A DNA stretch of 64,000 nt from contig BLAL01000012.1 in the NCBI GenBank assembly GCA_015698045.1, positions 434,001-498,000 of the forward strand, read 5' to 3'. The notes beneath the pieces are model-generated. The model saw only the letters and a list, made by a program, of their open reading frames with translations. It was not told where the DNA came from and did no database searches. Shown here piece by piece: positions 46,995 to 58,076 of the stretch (the stretch's first letter is position 1; each line of letters starts with the position of its first letter). The translations under genes were made by a program, and so were the position numbers. Origin of the DNA: Rhizophagus clarus (Eukaryota > Glomeromycota > Glomeromycetes > Glomerales > Glomeraceae).

Positions 46995-48084
46995 ATGGGA
47001 AAAAGTCTAAGTGAAGATTTGAGATGGCGAATTATTTATTGTCAAGCTGAGGGTTTAACGCAAAATGAAATTGCTAAAAGAATGTATGTTAGCGAGTCAA
47101 CTGTTTATAAAGTCTGTAGAATTTTTAAAAAATGGGGATGTGTAAAAGATCCATTTGTTGGTAAAGTGGGAAGGAGAAAAATATTATCAAGACAAGATAT
47201 GCAGGTAATAATTATTTTGATGTAATAACTATATATTATTTTTTATCTAACAGAGTTTATAATTTATAGGTATTGGAAAGCTTGGTTAAAGACAAAGTAG
47301 ATTGGTACCTTGATGAATTGGTACACGAGATGGAGCAGAGAATAGGAAAACTGGTTTCTATTCCAACATTATGGCGTTCTCTTAAATTTTGTGGTATAAC
47401 TAGAAAGAAAATACAAAAAGCATCAAAAGAAAGAAGTGATATATTGCGAGGTGTTTATTTATATAATATTGGAATGAATTATACTGCTGAACAACTAATT
47501 TTTATTGACGAATCTGCGAAGGATGAGAGGACACTTACCAGATTATATGGCTATTCTTCTATCAACACTAGAGCAAAAAAAAGTGTTGTTTTTGTTAGGG
47601 GAAAACGTTATACTATTTTACCTGCCCTATCTTTAGAAGGTTTCATTGCTGTAGATATTATGGAAGGGAGTTGTGATAAAGAGAGATTTAAAACTTTTGT
47701 TTTAACACAATTGGTAAATAATTTATATTTATATCATTATTTAGAATTTTTTATTAACAATATTCATTTGTTTTCAATAAGATACCTCAAATGAATCCAT
47801 ATCCGGCTAAACATAGTGTATTAGTTATGGATAATGCACGTATACATCATGATGATGATTTAGTTACAGCAGTAGAAGACATTGGTGGGAAAATACTTTA
47901 TTTACCGCCCTATTCACCAGATTTAAATCCCATTGAAACAGCTTTTTCAGCGTTAAAATCTTGGTTAAAAAGATACAGAGATTTTGCAAATTATTTTGAC
48001 CCAATATATTTAATTTTAGTTGCATTAGCTCAAACTACACCAGATATAGCAAAAAAATATTTTGAAGAATCAGTTTATTTATAA
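46995..48084 (+). CDS. Tc1/mariner (IS630-like) transposase, DD34E, 318 aa
   Basis: Three exons, 46995-47204, 47270-47713 and 47782-48084, joined in phase 0. The N-terminal helix-turn-helix (LTQNEIAKRMYVSESTVYKV) is followed by a second DNA-binding half (ELVHEMEQRIGKLVSIPTLW). The DDE core has IFIDESAKD (Asp150), VLVMDNARIHHD (Asp235) and PPYSPDLNPIETAF (Glu270), with 34 residues between the last two acids, as in Tc1-type enzymes. It cuts and pastes the surrounding element at TA targets, by family knowledge. The frame is intact, so it may be active. ATG at 46995 opens the helix-turn-helix domain with no spare sequence. Confidence 0.88.
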
Positions 48085-48223
48085 ATAAAATAAAATTTTG
48101 AAATTTATTTTCATTTATAATGTGTATATTTATTTGTAATACCATTAACTTTTATTGAATTATTATACTAATAAAATGAAATATACAAAAATATATACAA
48201 AAAATGTAAAATATGTACTGAAA

Positions 48224-49868
48224 TTACTCATATTTTTTTGCCTCATCACGCAATATTTGTCTACGTCCAATAATTGTTACACCCATTGAAATATATTCAG
48301 ATTCTGATAATCTTGTAAGTTGATTAACAAGAATTTCCTGTTCTTCAAAAACAGATAAATAGCATGTAAATTTTTCATCTCCATATTCTTGATCTAGGTT
48401 TTTCAAAAAATCTTCCATACTTGGTATAGTTTTTTTTGTTAAATTGTGATCTAATGATGTTTGTGAAGAAATTGATAAACTTTGATCTGATAATTGTGAG
48501 ATAATTGAAGATCTTCTTGAATCATAATCAGAATGATAATATGGATATGATGAATAATACATTTGTTGAGGATAATAAGAATGGTAGGGATATTGAGAAT
48601 ATGTTGTCATTTGAGAATTATTAATGAAATCATCAGTAACATTAGAAGAATTTCTTTTAGTTACTTTTACTGAATGCATCATACTAAACATAGCATGATT
48701 AGGAGGAGTATCTAAATCTGTATTTTTATTTACCTATAATAAAAATAAAATAAATTTAATAATATTATAAAATTTAAAACTTGTAATATATTTGTAAATA
48801 CATACAATTTCTTTAGCCCATAAACTAATTGCAAAATTAGTTAAAGGTAAATGACGGTCCTCTTTAATAAAACAGTGTTTGTGATTTTGAACATCACAAA
48901 TATACTTATCATTTAATTTTATTACATAAGAACCAATCAATGCTTCATTTTCATCCAAATCTGCTTCTTTAGGTGTACGCTTCTTTGCACGTTTTTTTGA
49001 TGGCGGTTGTGATTTGGACTTAGTATTTTGGGTATCATTATCTGATCCTTCATCAGATTCCTGTTCTGAAATTTCATCACTCTATAATTTTATTAGATAT
49101 ATAATAGTTTTGTAAATAATTTTCAAAAATAATAAATACCTGACGTGATTGTTTCTTAGATGCTTCTTTAAGTGTAACAACAACTACTACTTTTTTATTT
49201 CCTGTTGTCATACTTTGATAATCTTTTAAAAATTCATCAAACACTTCTTCGTTACCTAAAAGTGTTCCAGCTCCACTCTCTGAATATGATTTGTATGCTA
49301 AAGTATATTCATTTTTATATATTAATCCAACTTGTTCACAGATAAATGACTCAAGTTTATCCCTAAAATCAATAAAGGTTGGATATTCTAAATTAAAGCT
49401 AATTATTATAGCAGGCAATGTTTGTTTGTTTTGTTTGATAGACATGCGTAATTTGAATTCTATTTGCGGTGGTATAGATGGTGTAGATGGTTGAGAAGAA
49501 GTATCATCGGTTGGTGAAGGAGGAATGATAATAAATTTTTTATCTTTATCAGCCGCTTTAATATCTCTGTTAATTTGACTGTTGCATGCCGAGCAAAGTA
49601 TACAATTACATGGCTGTTCCATATTCAACTTATATCCATATTTTTGATTGCTAAATGATAAAGCAATTTTTATTTTTTCATGTATTTTATCTGGTTTGTA
49701 AGCTAAGTTTCTAAAATATGGAACTTTTTCAGTACGATTTTTTTTGGTTGGTTTGACCGTTTTGTTACAATCACAATTATTTGATGTCAAATCTATACCA
49801 CAATACATGCATATTTGACATATAAAACACACTCCAATTTGGTAGTTTCTTGGTGGAATAGAAGACAT
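48224..49868 (-). CDS. Transposon accessory protein with Cys-rich N-terminus and SAM-like C-terminus, 504 aa
   Basis: Three exons, 49868-49140, 49081-48806 and 48733-48224, all phase 0, intact. The N-terminus is Cys-rich (CFICQICMYCGI, CDCNKT, CNCILCSACNSQ) and probably binds zinc. The middle (residues about 135-235) resembles a globular domain with KLRMSIKQNKQTLPAIIISF and TLAYKSYSESGAGTLLG. An acidic then basic segment (KKRAKKRTPKEADLD), a Tyr/Ser/Gln-rich tract (YPYHSYYPQQMYYSSYPYYH) and a C-terminal helical domain (MEDFLKNLDQEYGDEKFTCY to IIGRRQILRDEAKKY) look SAM-like. It lies inside the Tc1/mariner inverted repeat, convergent with the transposase. Its role is unknown. Confidence 0.75.
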
Positions 49869-50390
49869 TCTTATATACACTTTATATACGCGAAATAGAT
49901 TTTTTACGCGTCAAAAAACTCAAAAAAATTTGATTTTTATTTTAAAATCTTATTGGACAGATCACAATGTTACACAGATTTTGGAATTCGAATTCTTTTT
50001 TTTGTTGACAACTCCTCAAATTTGAAAATCGCACCATTTTGAAAACGGCGATAATTTGGCAATGTAAATACGAAAAACTTTTTTTTTTAAAAAAAAAATA
50101 GGAACGAATGAATAATCGGATCTTTTGTGGAAAACATCATACGGGTAAAATACTTGACAAAAATAGTGTTTTATTAATGAATTATATAGTGCAGACTATT
50201 GCTAAACTGCGGAATAATTATTTTTTTTTTCAAACATCTCGAATGTGTTTTCTATACGTCTGCCCTATTTTCGGTATTTCAGTGATAACTTTCAATCCAT
50301 TTCACAATTTTATATAACTCAAAACTCTTCCGAATCTTCTATCAAATCAACTTCAAAAATCATGATATTGAGTGGAGTTTATTAATTCTC

Positions 50391-51200
50391 TTATTCGTCT
50401 GAAATGTCCTTTTGGTTGAAAACAGCCCTAGATTCCATGATATTATTAGAACAAAATTTAGGAAGTGGTACTTTGACCGTGTGGTCCTGTTTTATTTTTT
50501 TTTCATAAACAGACAATCTCGTATTCGGGAAGATAAAAAAGATAACAAACGCGTGCTTGATAGCAATCTTCCAGAAATATAGTATCATTCTCTTGTTGTC
50601 CGATCACACAACATTGTTATGGTTCCATCGCAACAAGAAATAGTACAATAGGTACGTAATATTAATCCTTTCCCCTTCTACGAGATTCCCCAAAATCATC
50701 AAATGGTACTCCTTCTCTTGGTTAAACATAAAGTGAAATTCCCGAAATCTCCAAAAGATAAACATGTATGGTAGTCTATCGTTAGTGAAGATACTGTTCC
50801 AAGGGTCATAATACATTTTTCCTTGACGAATATCTTTTCTAATTATAATATCATTTTCTTTTATTAGGCTAATATCCAATGCAGTTTTGAACGCTTCTTT
50901 AAGAGACGCGCCATAGGCGTCCCTATTTACAAGTTTATTATTATCCACACGACTAACTCCATAGTCGTCTAATTTAGTCTTCGAAATAAAATGAACTTTT
51001 TTTGTAAGAACCATGTCAAGGTCACCCATCGAAAATCATGGTATATCATCTGACGTTACGATCATAGGCACACCACTATAAATGAACATTTTTCCAACTT
51101 GTTGGTCATCAACCTTCACCACATCAGCTTCCAATCGTTTACTTAGTCCCTTATCGGTCGTTATCATCTCATAGAGAGACGGATATTTATCACTACTTAT
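50391..51200 (-). pseudogene. Broken gene of unknown family
   Basis: The minus strand spells YPSLYEMITTDKGLSKRLEA, VGKMFIYSGVPMIVTSDDIP, an in-frame TGA, then the 141-codon frame 51029-50604 (VLTKKVHFISKTKLDDYGVS, NDRLPYMFIFWRFREFHFMF). After a gap comes RLSVYEKKIKQDHTVKVPLP ending KDISDE-stop at 50391. These probably form one gene with an intron between the last two pieces. The TGA and the missing 5' end make it a probable pseudogene. I do not recognise the protein. Confidence 0.5.
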
Positions 51201-51771
51201 TTTTAATAACTATTATTTAAAATCCAATTCCATTTTATTATAGGACTAAGCAATTCACCCTAAATATAAACTTAATTGCGTAACTAATGTACAACATAAA
51301 TGTCAACCTCAGAGCAAATCTCCCAAAGGACATGTGATACTCTGCAGGGTTTCATATGATATATGGATCACCTGATTCGAATTTTGTTACTATTTTTAGA
51401 TGTGATGATGTCAAAGACCATAGTTTCTCGAATAATTACTATTTCATTTTTTCTATTAGTAATAACGTCGAACAAAATTTATTTGAATACAATAAAACTT
51501 ATAATATGTTTTCATATAAATTTTCTATTTATTTATGGAAACGATATATTTATCATATTTTTTGGTAAATATGATTAATCAAAAAAATAAATAAAATTGT
51601 TATAGTAAAGTTTAAAATTTTGTACTACCCTGTAGTATAACCAAGGCACAGTTAAATTTTATTGTATGTTCGGTCCTTTATTTAACCGAATGATATATAT
51701 CTTCGTTTAGACCCATTTTTACGGGATTCTCATGATCTTTTCTTCCAAGTAATTTTATTATTAAGACAGTA
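51201..51771. other. Intergenic upstream of second zinc-finger gene
   Basis: AT-rich, overlapping small ORFs at 51356-51578 in two frames without motifs. Presumed promoter of the gene at 51772; no similarity to the promoter copy at 36340 was noticed. Confidence 0.4.
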
Positions 51772-53116
51772 ATGTCGGAAAAAGAAAATAGTCATAATAC
51801 CACAGAATATGATAAAAGTAATACCACAATTAATGATTGTAATAATAATACTTTATTAACCAATTTGGAGGAAAACATGGCCCTAATCACAATAAGTAAT
51901 CCAGTGAATAGTATGGAAGAAAATGATACATCATTCACATTAGGTGGTTGGAATGTTCCAGAAGAAAGGGATACCCCAGTCACAATAGGTGGATGGGATT
52001 TTTCGATGGAAAATCTGGGAGAAAGTAATTGGGACACTCCATTTACTTGGACAGAAAGTTATGCCAAATTATTTAATGAAATTGAAACATACAGAAAATA
52101 CAGGTTGGAAGAAAGTACAGCGGGTTGGATATCCAGAGAATCGAAACAACATACGAACTAGAAAAAGAACAAGTAAGTCAAAAAAACAAAAAAATGTATG
52201 TTTGCACATATATTTTCCATTCCAGAAAACTTACATTCTGTTGATGTTTATCTCATAGATTATCGAAATCATCCGTAATCTAGTCAATATTAAGAATTAC
52301 ATAGTGTATGGTTATTGGTTTTGTCATCAATGGAAATGCGAACACAAAGAGCCGTTACAATGTGTGTCAAGAGGACAATGCGAATACAGGGGTAAATTAG
52401 ATAATTTTCAATTATTATACAGTGGTAAATGCAAACACGAATCACAATGCCAAAGTGTGATGGAGTGTAGAAATAAACTTAAAAGGAAATGGCAAACTGA
52501 AAACAATTGCAAAATCGAATGGCGAAAACGGTATAACCGGAAATCACTTAATAAGTATCTAAAACAAACTTCAAAGCCATTGAAATGGTTAAATTTTTTT
52601 CAGCTTTGCGATAATAAACATGAAAACTTGATTTCGAGTTTCTTATTGTACACATCAGAAAATTCAAATTGTGACTACATCATGTGCGTCACGTACAAAA
52701 CTGTTTTTCAAATATTTTTATTTTTGAAATGCAAAAAAGTTCTACTAAAATTTACCGATCAATAGAAGCCCGACATAGAGATAATTCGCCACCTAGTATG
52801 GAAACGCTATTACAGAGTATTCGGCAATTGGAAATGTTCGCGTTGCCAAAAGAAATGGAGAAGCGCTTATACCTGGATATCACTTCAAAAGTATATGATG
52901 AAAACTCCAGGAAAACATTGTTTGAAAGGTGATTATGTTATGCAGGAGTGCAAGGCACAAGAGTGCGGTAGCGATGGCGTCATCTCAAGTTACAAACCCC
53001 TAGTGCGATCAGAGAGTGGAGAACACAAAAGGCATTTATGTGAAAAATGCAAGCGTGGTTATGACTGTTTTGAAAGCGGTACCTACTTTGGATATGAGTA
53101 CATAAACATTACATGA
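51772..53116 (+). pseudogene. Damaged paralogue of the 3CxxC zinc-finger gene
   Basis: Same three-exon plan as 37232-38564: exon 1 from 51772, exon 2 52259-52669 (YWFCHQWKCEH, CKHESQCQSV), exon 3 52766-53116 (WKCSRCQKKWRSAYTW, QECKAQECGS, HLCEKCKRGYDC). Two faults appear. Exon 1 reads TAG before the conserved GTAAGT at 52173, and reaching the conserved E-L-E-K-E-Q end needs a 1-base shift near 52120. At the exon 2 end the expected GT directly after TTCAAAT is displaced by one T and changed. The metal-binding Cys residues are all kept, so the damage may be recent, or splicing may differ from my model. Confidence 0.6.
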
Positions 53117-53620
53117 CGACAACTTATGGTGACAAAATTGTAAAGGGTTATCATATTATCATTTTTCGATTAGTTTGATTCTATACTCAGCTGACCGGTT
53201 TCAACTGATAAATTTTTTAATTATCTTTTTTCAAATGAACTCTGCGTATTTTTTTTTATTTTCTTTGTTTCAAATTAATATGCTTCTTCCATTGTTTTTT
53301 TTATGTGCGAAAAAAAAAATAAAAATATATCTAGGTTTTACGGTAATTTCTTCATATTATAAAATATAAATCTCATTCAAGTCATTAATACGAAATCTAA
53401 GACTATATAATTATCAGGCATGATATAGAGGTCAATATCGAATGATTGGCTTTCATTGTAGCACTATTATATTGATCATGATCATGATAAATTAGCAAAT
53501 TTGGGAAATTTACGAGGATTAATTATTTCAATTAATATAATCTTTATAAATTGTAACGCATATAATAAAATTGATATCAGTGATGAATGATTTCTGGAAT
53601 AAATGACATAGCACTTCCAA
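53117..53620. other. Intergenic, T-rich
   Basis: No gene. Includes the tandem TTGATCATGATCATGATAA near 53472. Confidence 0.4.
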
Positions 53621-53624
53621 GAAA

Positions 53625-54190
53625 TTAAATTACGTCGTGTTATTATTATTCGTGGCCATTTTGAAACTATCTCCATAAACCTGGTACATCAATTGATTTT
53701 AAAACAGAAAATTGACCATCACGACAGCAAATATTGAGTTAATCACAGAGACAATAACCATGAAAATCACGGTTAACAGCACGAATAAACGCTTCATTAC
53801 TAACGTTTCGCACTAGAAGAAGTCCATTTGCGCTCTTATTTAGGAAAGTTAAAAATACCCAAGTATGCAAAGACTAATTAAGCGATATTGAAACGAGGAG
53901 CCACAAGAAAGACTAAGTATTGAAGAAATAAGAAACATCGTTCGCGAATGAAAGAAAAAGTTACACGAAAAATAACGAATTAATTAATTTTAGGCAGCTA
54001 AATCAAAATACGCAGCATTTTGTTCATCCGTTTATATTTTTATTGAAAAATAAATCGCATATTTCTAGGGTATAATAATTAGTGAAAACATGCTTTAAAG
54101 CATATAGCTGTGTATAATTGTAAAATACAGTTTCGTGTGTATGGATAAAATTGTGATAATGAATCAAGGAGTGAATCTAGAAAACATGAC
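53625..54190. repeat. Repeat paralogous to 63.38-63.93 kb, with coding remnant
   Basis: 53625-53970 is present in inverse orientation at about 63380-63620 (shared ACTTGGGTATTT, GTAACTTTTTCTTTCATTCG and ACGAATAATAATAACA on the complementary strand). 53980-54190 is present in direct orientation at 63755-63930 (CAAAATACGCAGCATTTTGT, TTGAAAAATAAATCGC, ATGGATAAA). Codons for KLKIPKYAKT, TRKTK and EEIRNIVRE-like sequence suggest a decayed gene end. Family unknown. Confidence 0.55.
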
Positions 54191-54316
54191 TGTCAATAAC
54201 TTTTATTAAGATCTGACGCATAGTTACACACGCTATATACTGTACAATATAAATATGCTATAAATAAATCCCTGATTTTACTATATAACATAATGATCTA
54301 ACATTCAAAAGAACGT

Positions 54317-54769
54317 TCAAAATCTATATGACATCCAACTCTGGAGAGGATTATTTAAATCTCTAGGCTCAGCAATAACTATCCAATTTCCACCTTCTTC
54401 AACCGCTGTTGCACACATATTTTTATCTTTGCTGGAGCAAATGATACAAGGGATTCCTGGAAGACTAGGTTCAAATATCCAACGTTGGGTAAGGCTTTCA
54501 GTGCCGCCATCTGCAATAGTGAGTTGTTTGAAACCACCATCGTTTTGAATGGATTTATCATTATAATTGATGAAACTTCCTTCAGCATAAGGAACAATTG
54601 TCCATCTAGTGGCTTCAATGCCCCCTGGGTACAAAACAACTTCAGTATCATTCAGTCCCCAATAAAGATCATGCTCCGATAATTGGATTATTGTTTGACC
54701 GGGTATATTTTGACTTAAAACGACAGAAGTAAGGGTGGTTAAAAGGAGCAAAAATAAGTTAAATTTCAT
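54317..54769 (-). CDS. Small secreted protein, beta-trefoil/lectin-like, 150 aa
   Basis: Single-exon ORF beginning MKFNLFLLLLTTLTSVVLSQ, a clear signal peptide with a probable cut after residue 18-20. The mature part of about 130 residues has repeated W-x-F/I motifs at spacings expected of a beta-trefoil (YWGL, RWTIVP, RWIFEP, SWMSYRF). It has four Cys residues, three in IPCIICSSKDKNMCAT. Ricin-B/CCL2-like trefoil lectins are known among fungal secreted proteins, but sugar binding here is only inferred. No membrane segment or GPI signal is seen. It could be a secreted effector candidate or a defence lectin. Confidence 0.65.
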   Translation of the reverse strand: MKFNLFLLLLTTLTSVVLSQNIPGQTIIQLSEHDLYWGLNDTEVVLYPGGIEATRWTIVPYAEGSFINYNDKSIQNDGGFKQLTIADGGTESLTQRWIFEPSLPGIPCIICSSKDKNMCATAVEEGGNWIVIAEPRDLNNPLQSWMSYRF

Positions 54770-55355
54770 TTTGAATTTCTGTTGATTTTTTTACTTTTTA
54801 GATAAGACTTTTTTTTATTTTTTCAAATATTATGTGGAATTTGGACGTATTTATTTAGCATAAAGAAAAGAATGTGGCGTGTTGCTTGCATATAGTTCAA
54901 ATTTTTTCGGCTTTAATCAGACGATCATACCAAGAATTTCGGTTGATGGTTTTTTAGTTTACCTTCCAAACGTAGCCTAGTCCTTTATCTCGTTTATATA
55001 TTTTTCGTTGATCATAAAATTTAGAAATTTATCCTTTTTTTAGTAAAATTTCAATGTTTTCAATTTCATTCATGTGATTAAAATTTCTCACTTTACGTGA
55101 TTAAAATTATTATTGGATCATCGATACAGTAATCAAAAAAATTTTTATTTGCAAAAATAAAATTTTTGATTTATAATTTTTCTAATAAAAATATTTTTAT
55201 ACCCATGGAGTTGTAATATATTATAACCCTATTTCTCCGGGAAAAAAAAAAAAAAAAAAATATTAATTAACCAAATTTCTCATGCTTCGGGTTTGCAGAT
55301 TATTCTTGGTATCAATCATATGACTTCCTGATTATCAGTTCTTTTTTCTTATTAC
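54770..55355. other. Intergenic upstream of secreted-protein gene
   Basis: AT-rich; A run at about 55243-55260. No gene. Confidence 0.4.
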
Positions 55356-55603
55356 TGCAATCCGTCATCCGACGGATTTTCAAATCTCTTCTCATCTATT
55401 TTTGGAAAGAGATGATTTACCCCTTAATTTGATATTAGGATTGTATTAACATAGAAAGATTCGACTAATTCGAGATAATGGGATGATATTTCAATTTTTC
55501 CTTTTTTTTTTTAATTTTGATGTCTAAATTTATTACAATGCATTTATTGATAACGTCATGTATAATCGATAAAGTTGATTATCCGTCAGATGACGGATTA
55601 CAA
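55356..55603. mobile_element. Probable MITE, about 250 bp
   Basis: Left arm CAATCCGTCATCCGACGGAT and right arm ATCCGTCAGATGACGGATTA are inverted and each internally palindromic (CCGTCATC/GATGACGG). The interior is AT-rich and non-coding. The target duplication is not clear. Confidence 0.6.
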
Positions 55604-56036
55604 CTCTATTTTTTCTTAAAAATCCACCCACGTCCTTCTCCTCCAATCTTTTTTGTTTTTATTGAAAAAAAACTGTTTTGATTAAGAAACAGATATAATT
55701 TTCGAGAATATAAATTATGGTATAATTCTTCTATTTATGGAAAAATTAATTTTTTTTTTTTTGTCTTTTTTATATTAATTATTACATGATATAATTTATA
55801 ATTTATTATCATTATCGTTCACAAAATGTGTAGGTGAGATCTAATAAGAAATTAAAAGAACAATTGCCTCAACGCCAAATAAAGCAGCTATTTATATTTA
55901 GAGCTTGGAACCGGTTAAGCTTAACCGGTTAATTAACCGGTTAAGACGGTTAACCGGTTAAGACATCCATTAACCGGTTAAAATGCAATTTTTAACCGGT
56001 TAAATGCAGATCATTGTCATATATAGATAATATGTA

Positions 56037-56400
56037 TATGGCGTACCGTAGAAGTCAAAAGGTTGTTGTAAAAACAACAAGTTAGTTGTTGTAAATCAAC
56101 AAGTAAGTTGGTGTAAATTAATAAGTTACTTGTTGATTTACAACAACTAACTTGTTGTATTGATCGACATGACGAGGTAACAAGTAACTTGTTGCTTTTT
56201 ATGTCGATCACATTTTGATTTCCATTTATGGAAAATGATCCATATATATAGCGGATTACCGATTAACTGGGTTATTCGATTATATCACTTCACTCCCGTT
56301 ATATATATAAGATAAATAAAACTAAAAAGAGAAATTTTAACTCCTTATTATAATTACAATATTTAACATTGTAATGAGACAAAAAAAAAATTTCTTTTTG
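56037..56400 (+). repeat. Left terminal inverted repeat of element B
   Basis: Contains ACAACAAGTTAGTTGTTGT, AACAAGTTACTTGTTGATTT and related palindromic units in alternating orientation, TATGTCGATCACA, TTTCCATTTATGGAAA and TCACTTCACTCCCGTTATAT. Confidence 0.88.
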
Positions 56401-56940
56401 AAAATTTTTTTTAACATTTTTTTAAACTTATTAATGAAAAAATTATTTTTCATTTCATTAAAACAATTAATAAAAAAAATCGTTGTTTTAATAAAAAGCC
56501 AAAGACGTCTTTGAACATTTTTAATGTTTTGATAAAAAAAGTTTAAACCGGGTTTAACCCATTTTTAGTGTTTTTTTTTATTTGTTTTAATAAAACTGTT
56601 AAATGTTCTTAATATTTGATGCTAGAGAATGGGGTTTGACATTTTTAGCTTTGTTATCATAAAAAAAAAATGATTAAACGACTCAAAAAAATGTTTAAAT
56701 TGTTTTTTTATTAAACGACTTAGAAAAAAACGGTTTTTTTTATTAAACGGCTTAGGAAAAAAATGATTTTTATACTATTAAATGACTTGGAAAAATGGTT
56801 AAAATCATTTTTTTTTATTATATAACTAATAAAAATTTTTTTTTTTAAAAACAATTAATATTACTATACCAAAATTCTGAGAAATGGTAAATGCAGGTGC
56901 ATATGTAGATAGTGTTTTATTCATGCTAAGAGGTACATCA

Positions 56941-57365
56941 TGTTAAAGCAATTAATAAAAAAAGTCATTTTTTTTTTGTTAAGACGATTAATAAAAAAAA
57001 AAATCATTTTTTTTCGTTAAAGACGATTAATAAAAAAAAAATCATTTTTTTTCGTTAAAGACGATTAATAAAAAAAAAATCATTTTTTTTCGTTAAAGAC
57101 GATTAATAAAAAAAAAATCGTTTTTTTTCGTTAAAGACGATTAATAAAAAAAAAATCGTTAAAGACGATTAATAAAAAAAAATCGTTTTTTTTTCGTTAA
57201 AGACGATTAATAAAAAAAAATCGTTTTTTTTTCGTTAAAGACGATTAATAAAAAACAATCATTTTTTTTTGTTAAGACAATTAATAAAAACAAAATCGTT
57301 TTTTTTTGTTAAAACAATTAAATAAAAAAGAAAACAATTAATAAAAAAATCAATTATTGTTAAAA
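56941..57365. repeat. Tandem array of ~37-bp hairpin units in element B
   Basis: About nine units of GTTAAAGACGATTAATAAA followed by an A run and ATCGTTTTTTTTC. Each unit pairs ACGATT with AATCGT. Confidence 0.75.
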
Positions 57366-58018
57366 CGATTATGTCAACATTTTTTTAAGCATTTATTTAA
57401 AAAAAAAAAAACATTAAAAAAGTGTTTAATTAAAAAAATGCTAAAATACGTATTTTAGCATTTTTTTAAAGTGTTTGATACTTTGATTAAAAAACACTAA
57501 AATATGTTTTAACATTTTTTTTTTAAGCGTTTAATAATAAAAAATGTTAAAACCGTCCTTTAACGTTTTTTTAGTAATATAAAATTTAATTGGCAAAAAA
57601 GAGCCTTGGATTTTTTGCATTATAAAAAAAACGGTTTGGCATTTTTTGTATAAACTTCTGAAAAACACCAAAATGCTTCATTTAGTGTCAGTGTTTTCTT
57701 TTTTAATTTCAGGTTAAACGGGTAAATCGGGTCAACCCCGATGGGTCTGAATTGACCAAACAGTTTTTTTTTTAGTATTCTAAAGCTCACTAACTATATC
57801 CAAATTGCCCTAGTTACATTTTTTAAAAAAAAAATTTTTTTTAGTCGTTTACATTTAAAAGTTACATTTAAAAAATGATCTCTTTAATCGATTTTTTTAT
57901 CATTTATAACTAAAAAAAATGATTCTTTTATCGTTTATAACTAAAAAAAAATGATTTTTTTTTTTAAAATCGTTTTTACTTTAAAAATTTTTTCAATCGT
58001 TTTAATTAAAGTTTGCTT

Positions 58019-58076
58019 GTCGAAATTGTCGAAATTGCCAAAATTCTTGATTGGTCAATAATTTCGACATGTCGAA
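58019..58076 (+). repeat. Left bounding inverted repeat of hairpin array
   Basis: TCGAAATTGTCGAAATTG then GATTGGTCAATAATTTCGAC and ATGTCGA, matched in inverse order at 60263-60320. Confidence 0.7.

Larger units (their letters stand above)
46611..50100. mobile_element. Tc1/mariner-like element with accessory gene
   Basis: A perfect 30-bp inverted repeat (46643-46672 and 50024-50053, containing CGCCGTTTTCAAAATGGTGC) encloses two convergent genes, a transposase at 46995-48084 and an unknown gene at 48224-49868. Weaker similarity extends outward to A/T runs near 46611 and 50100, so the outer ends are approximate and the TA duplication cannot be fixed. GCGAATTTT repeats at 46699-46905, between the left repeat and the transposase start, may be transposase-binding sites or promoter elements. 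Confidence 0.75.

Noticed and set aside
51356..51578. Two overlapping ORFs upstream of the second zinc-finger gene
   Set aside because: Overlap in two frames with Ile/Phe/Tyr-rich composition typical of AT-rich non-coding DNA.
56017..56211. Minus-strand ORF of 64 residues within the left repeat of element B, mirrored at 61020-61241
   Set aside because: Both ORFs are translations of the terminal inverted repeat palindromes, with repeated L-V-D-L-Q-Q and S-C-C-K-S units; they are open only because the repeats are.
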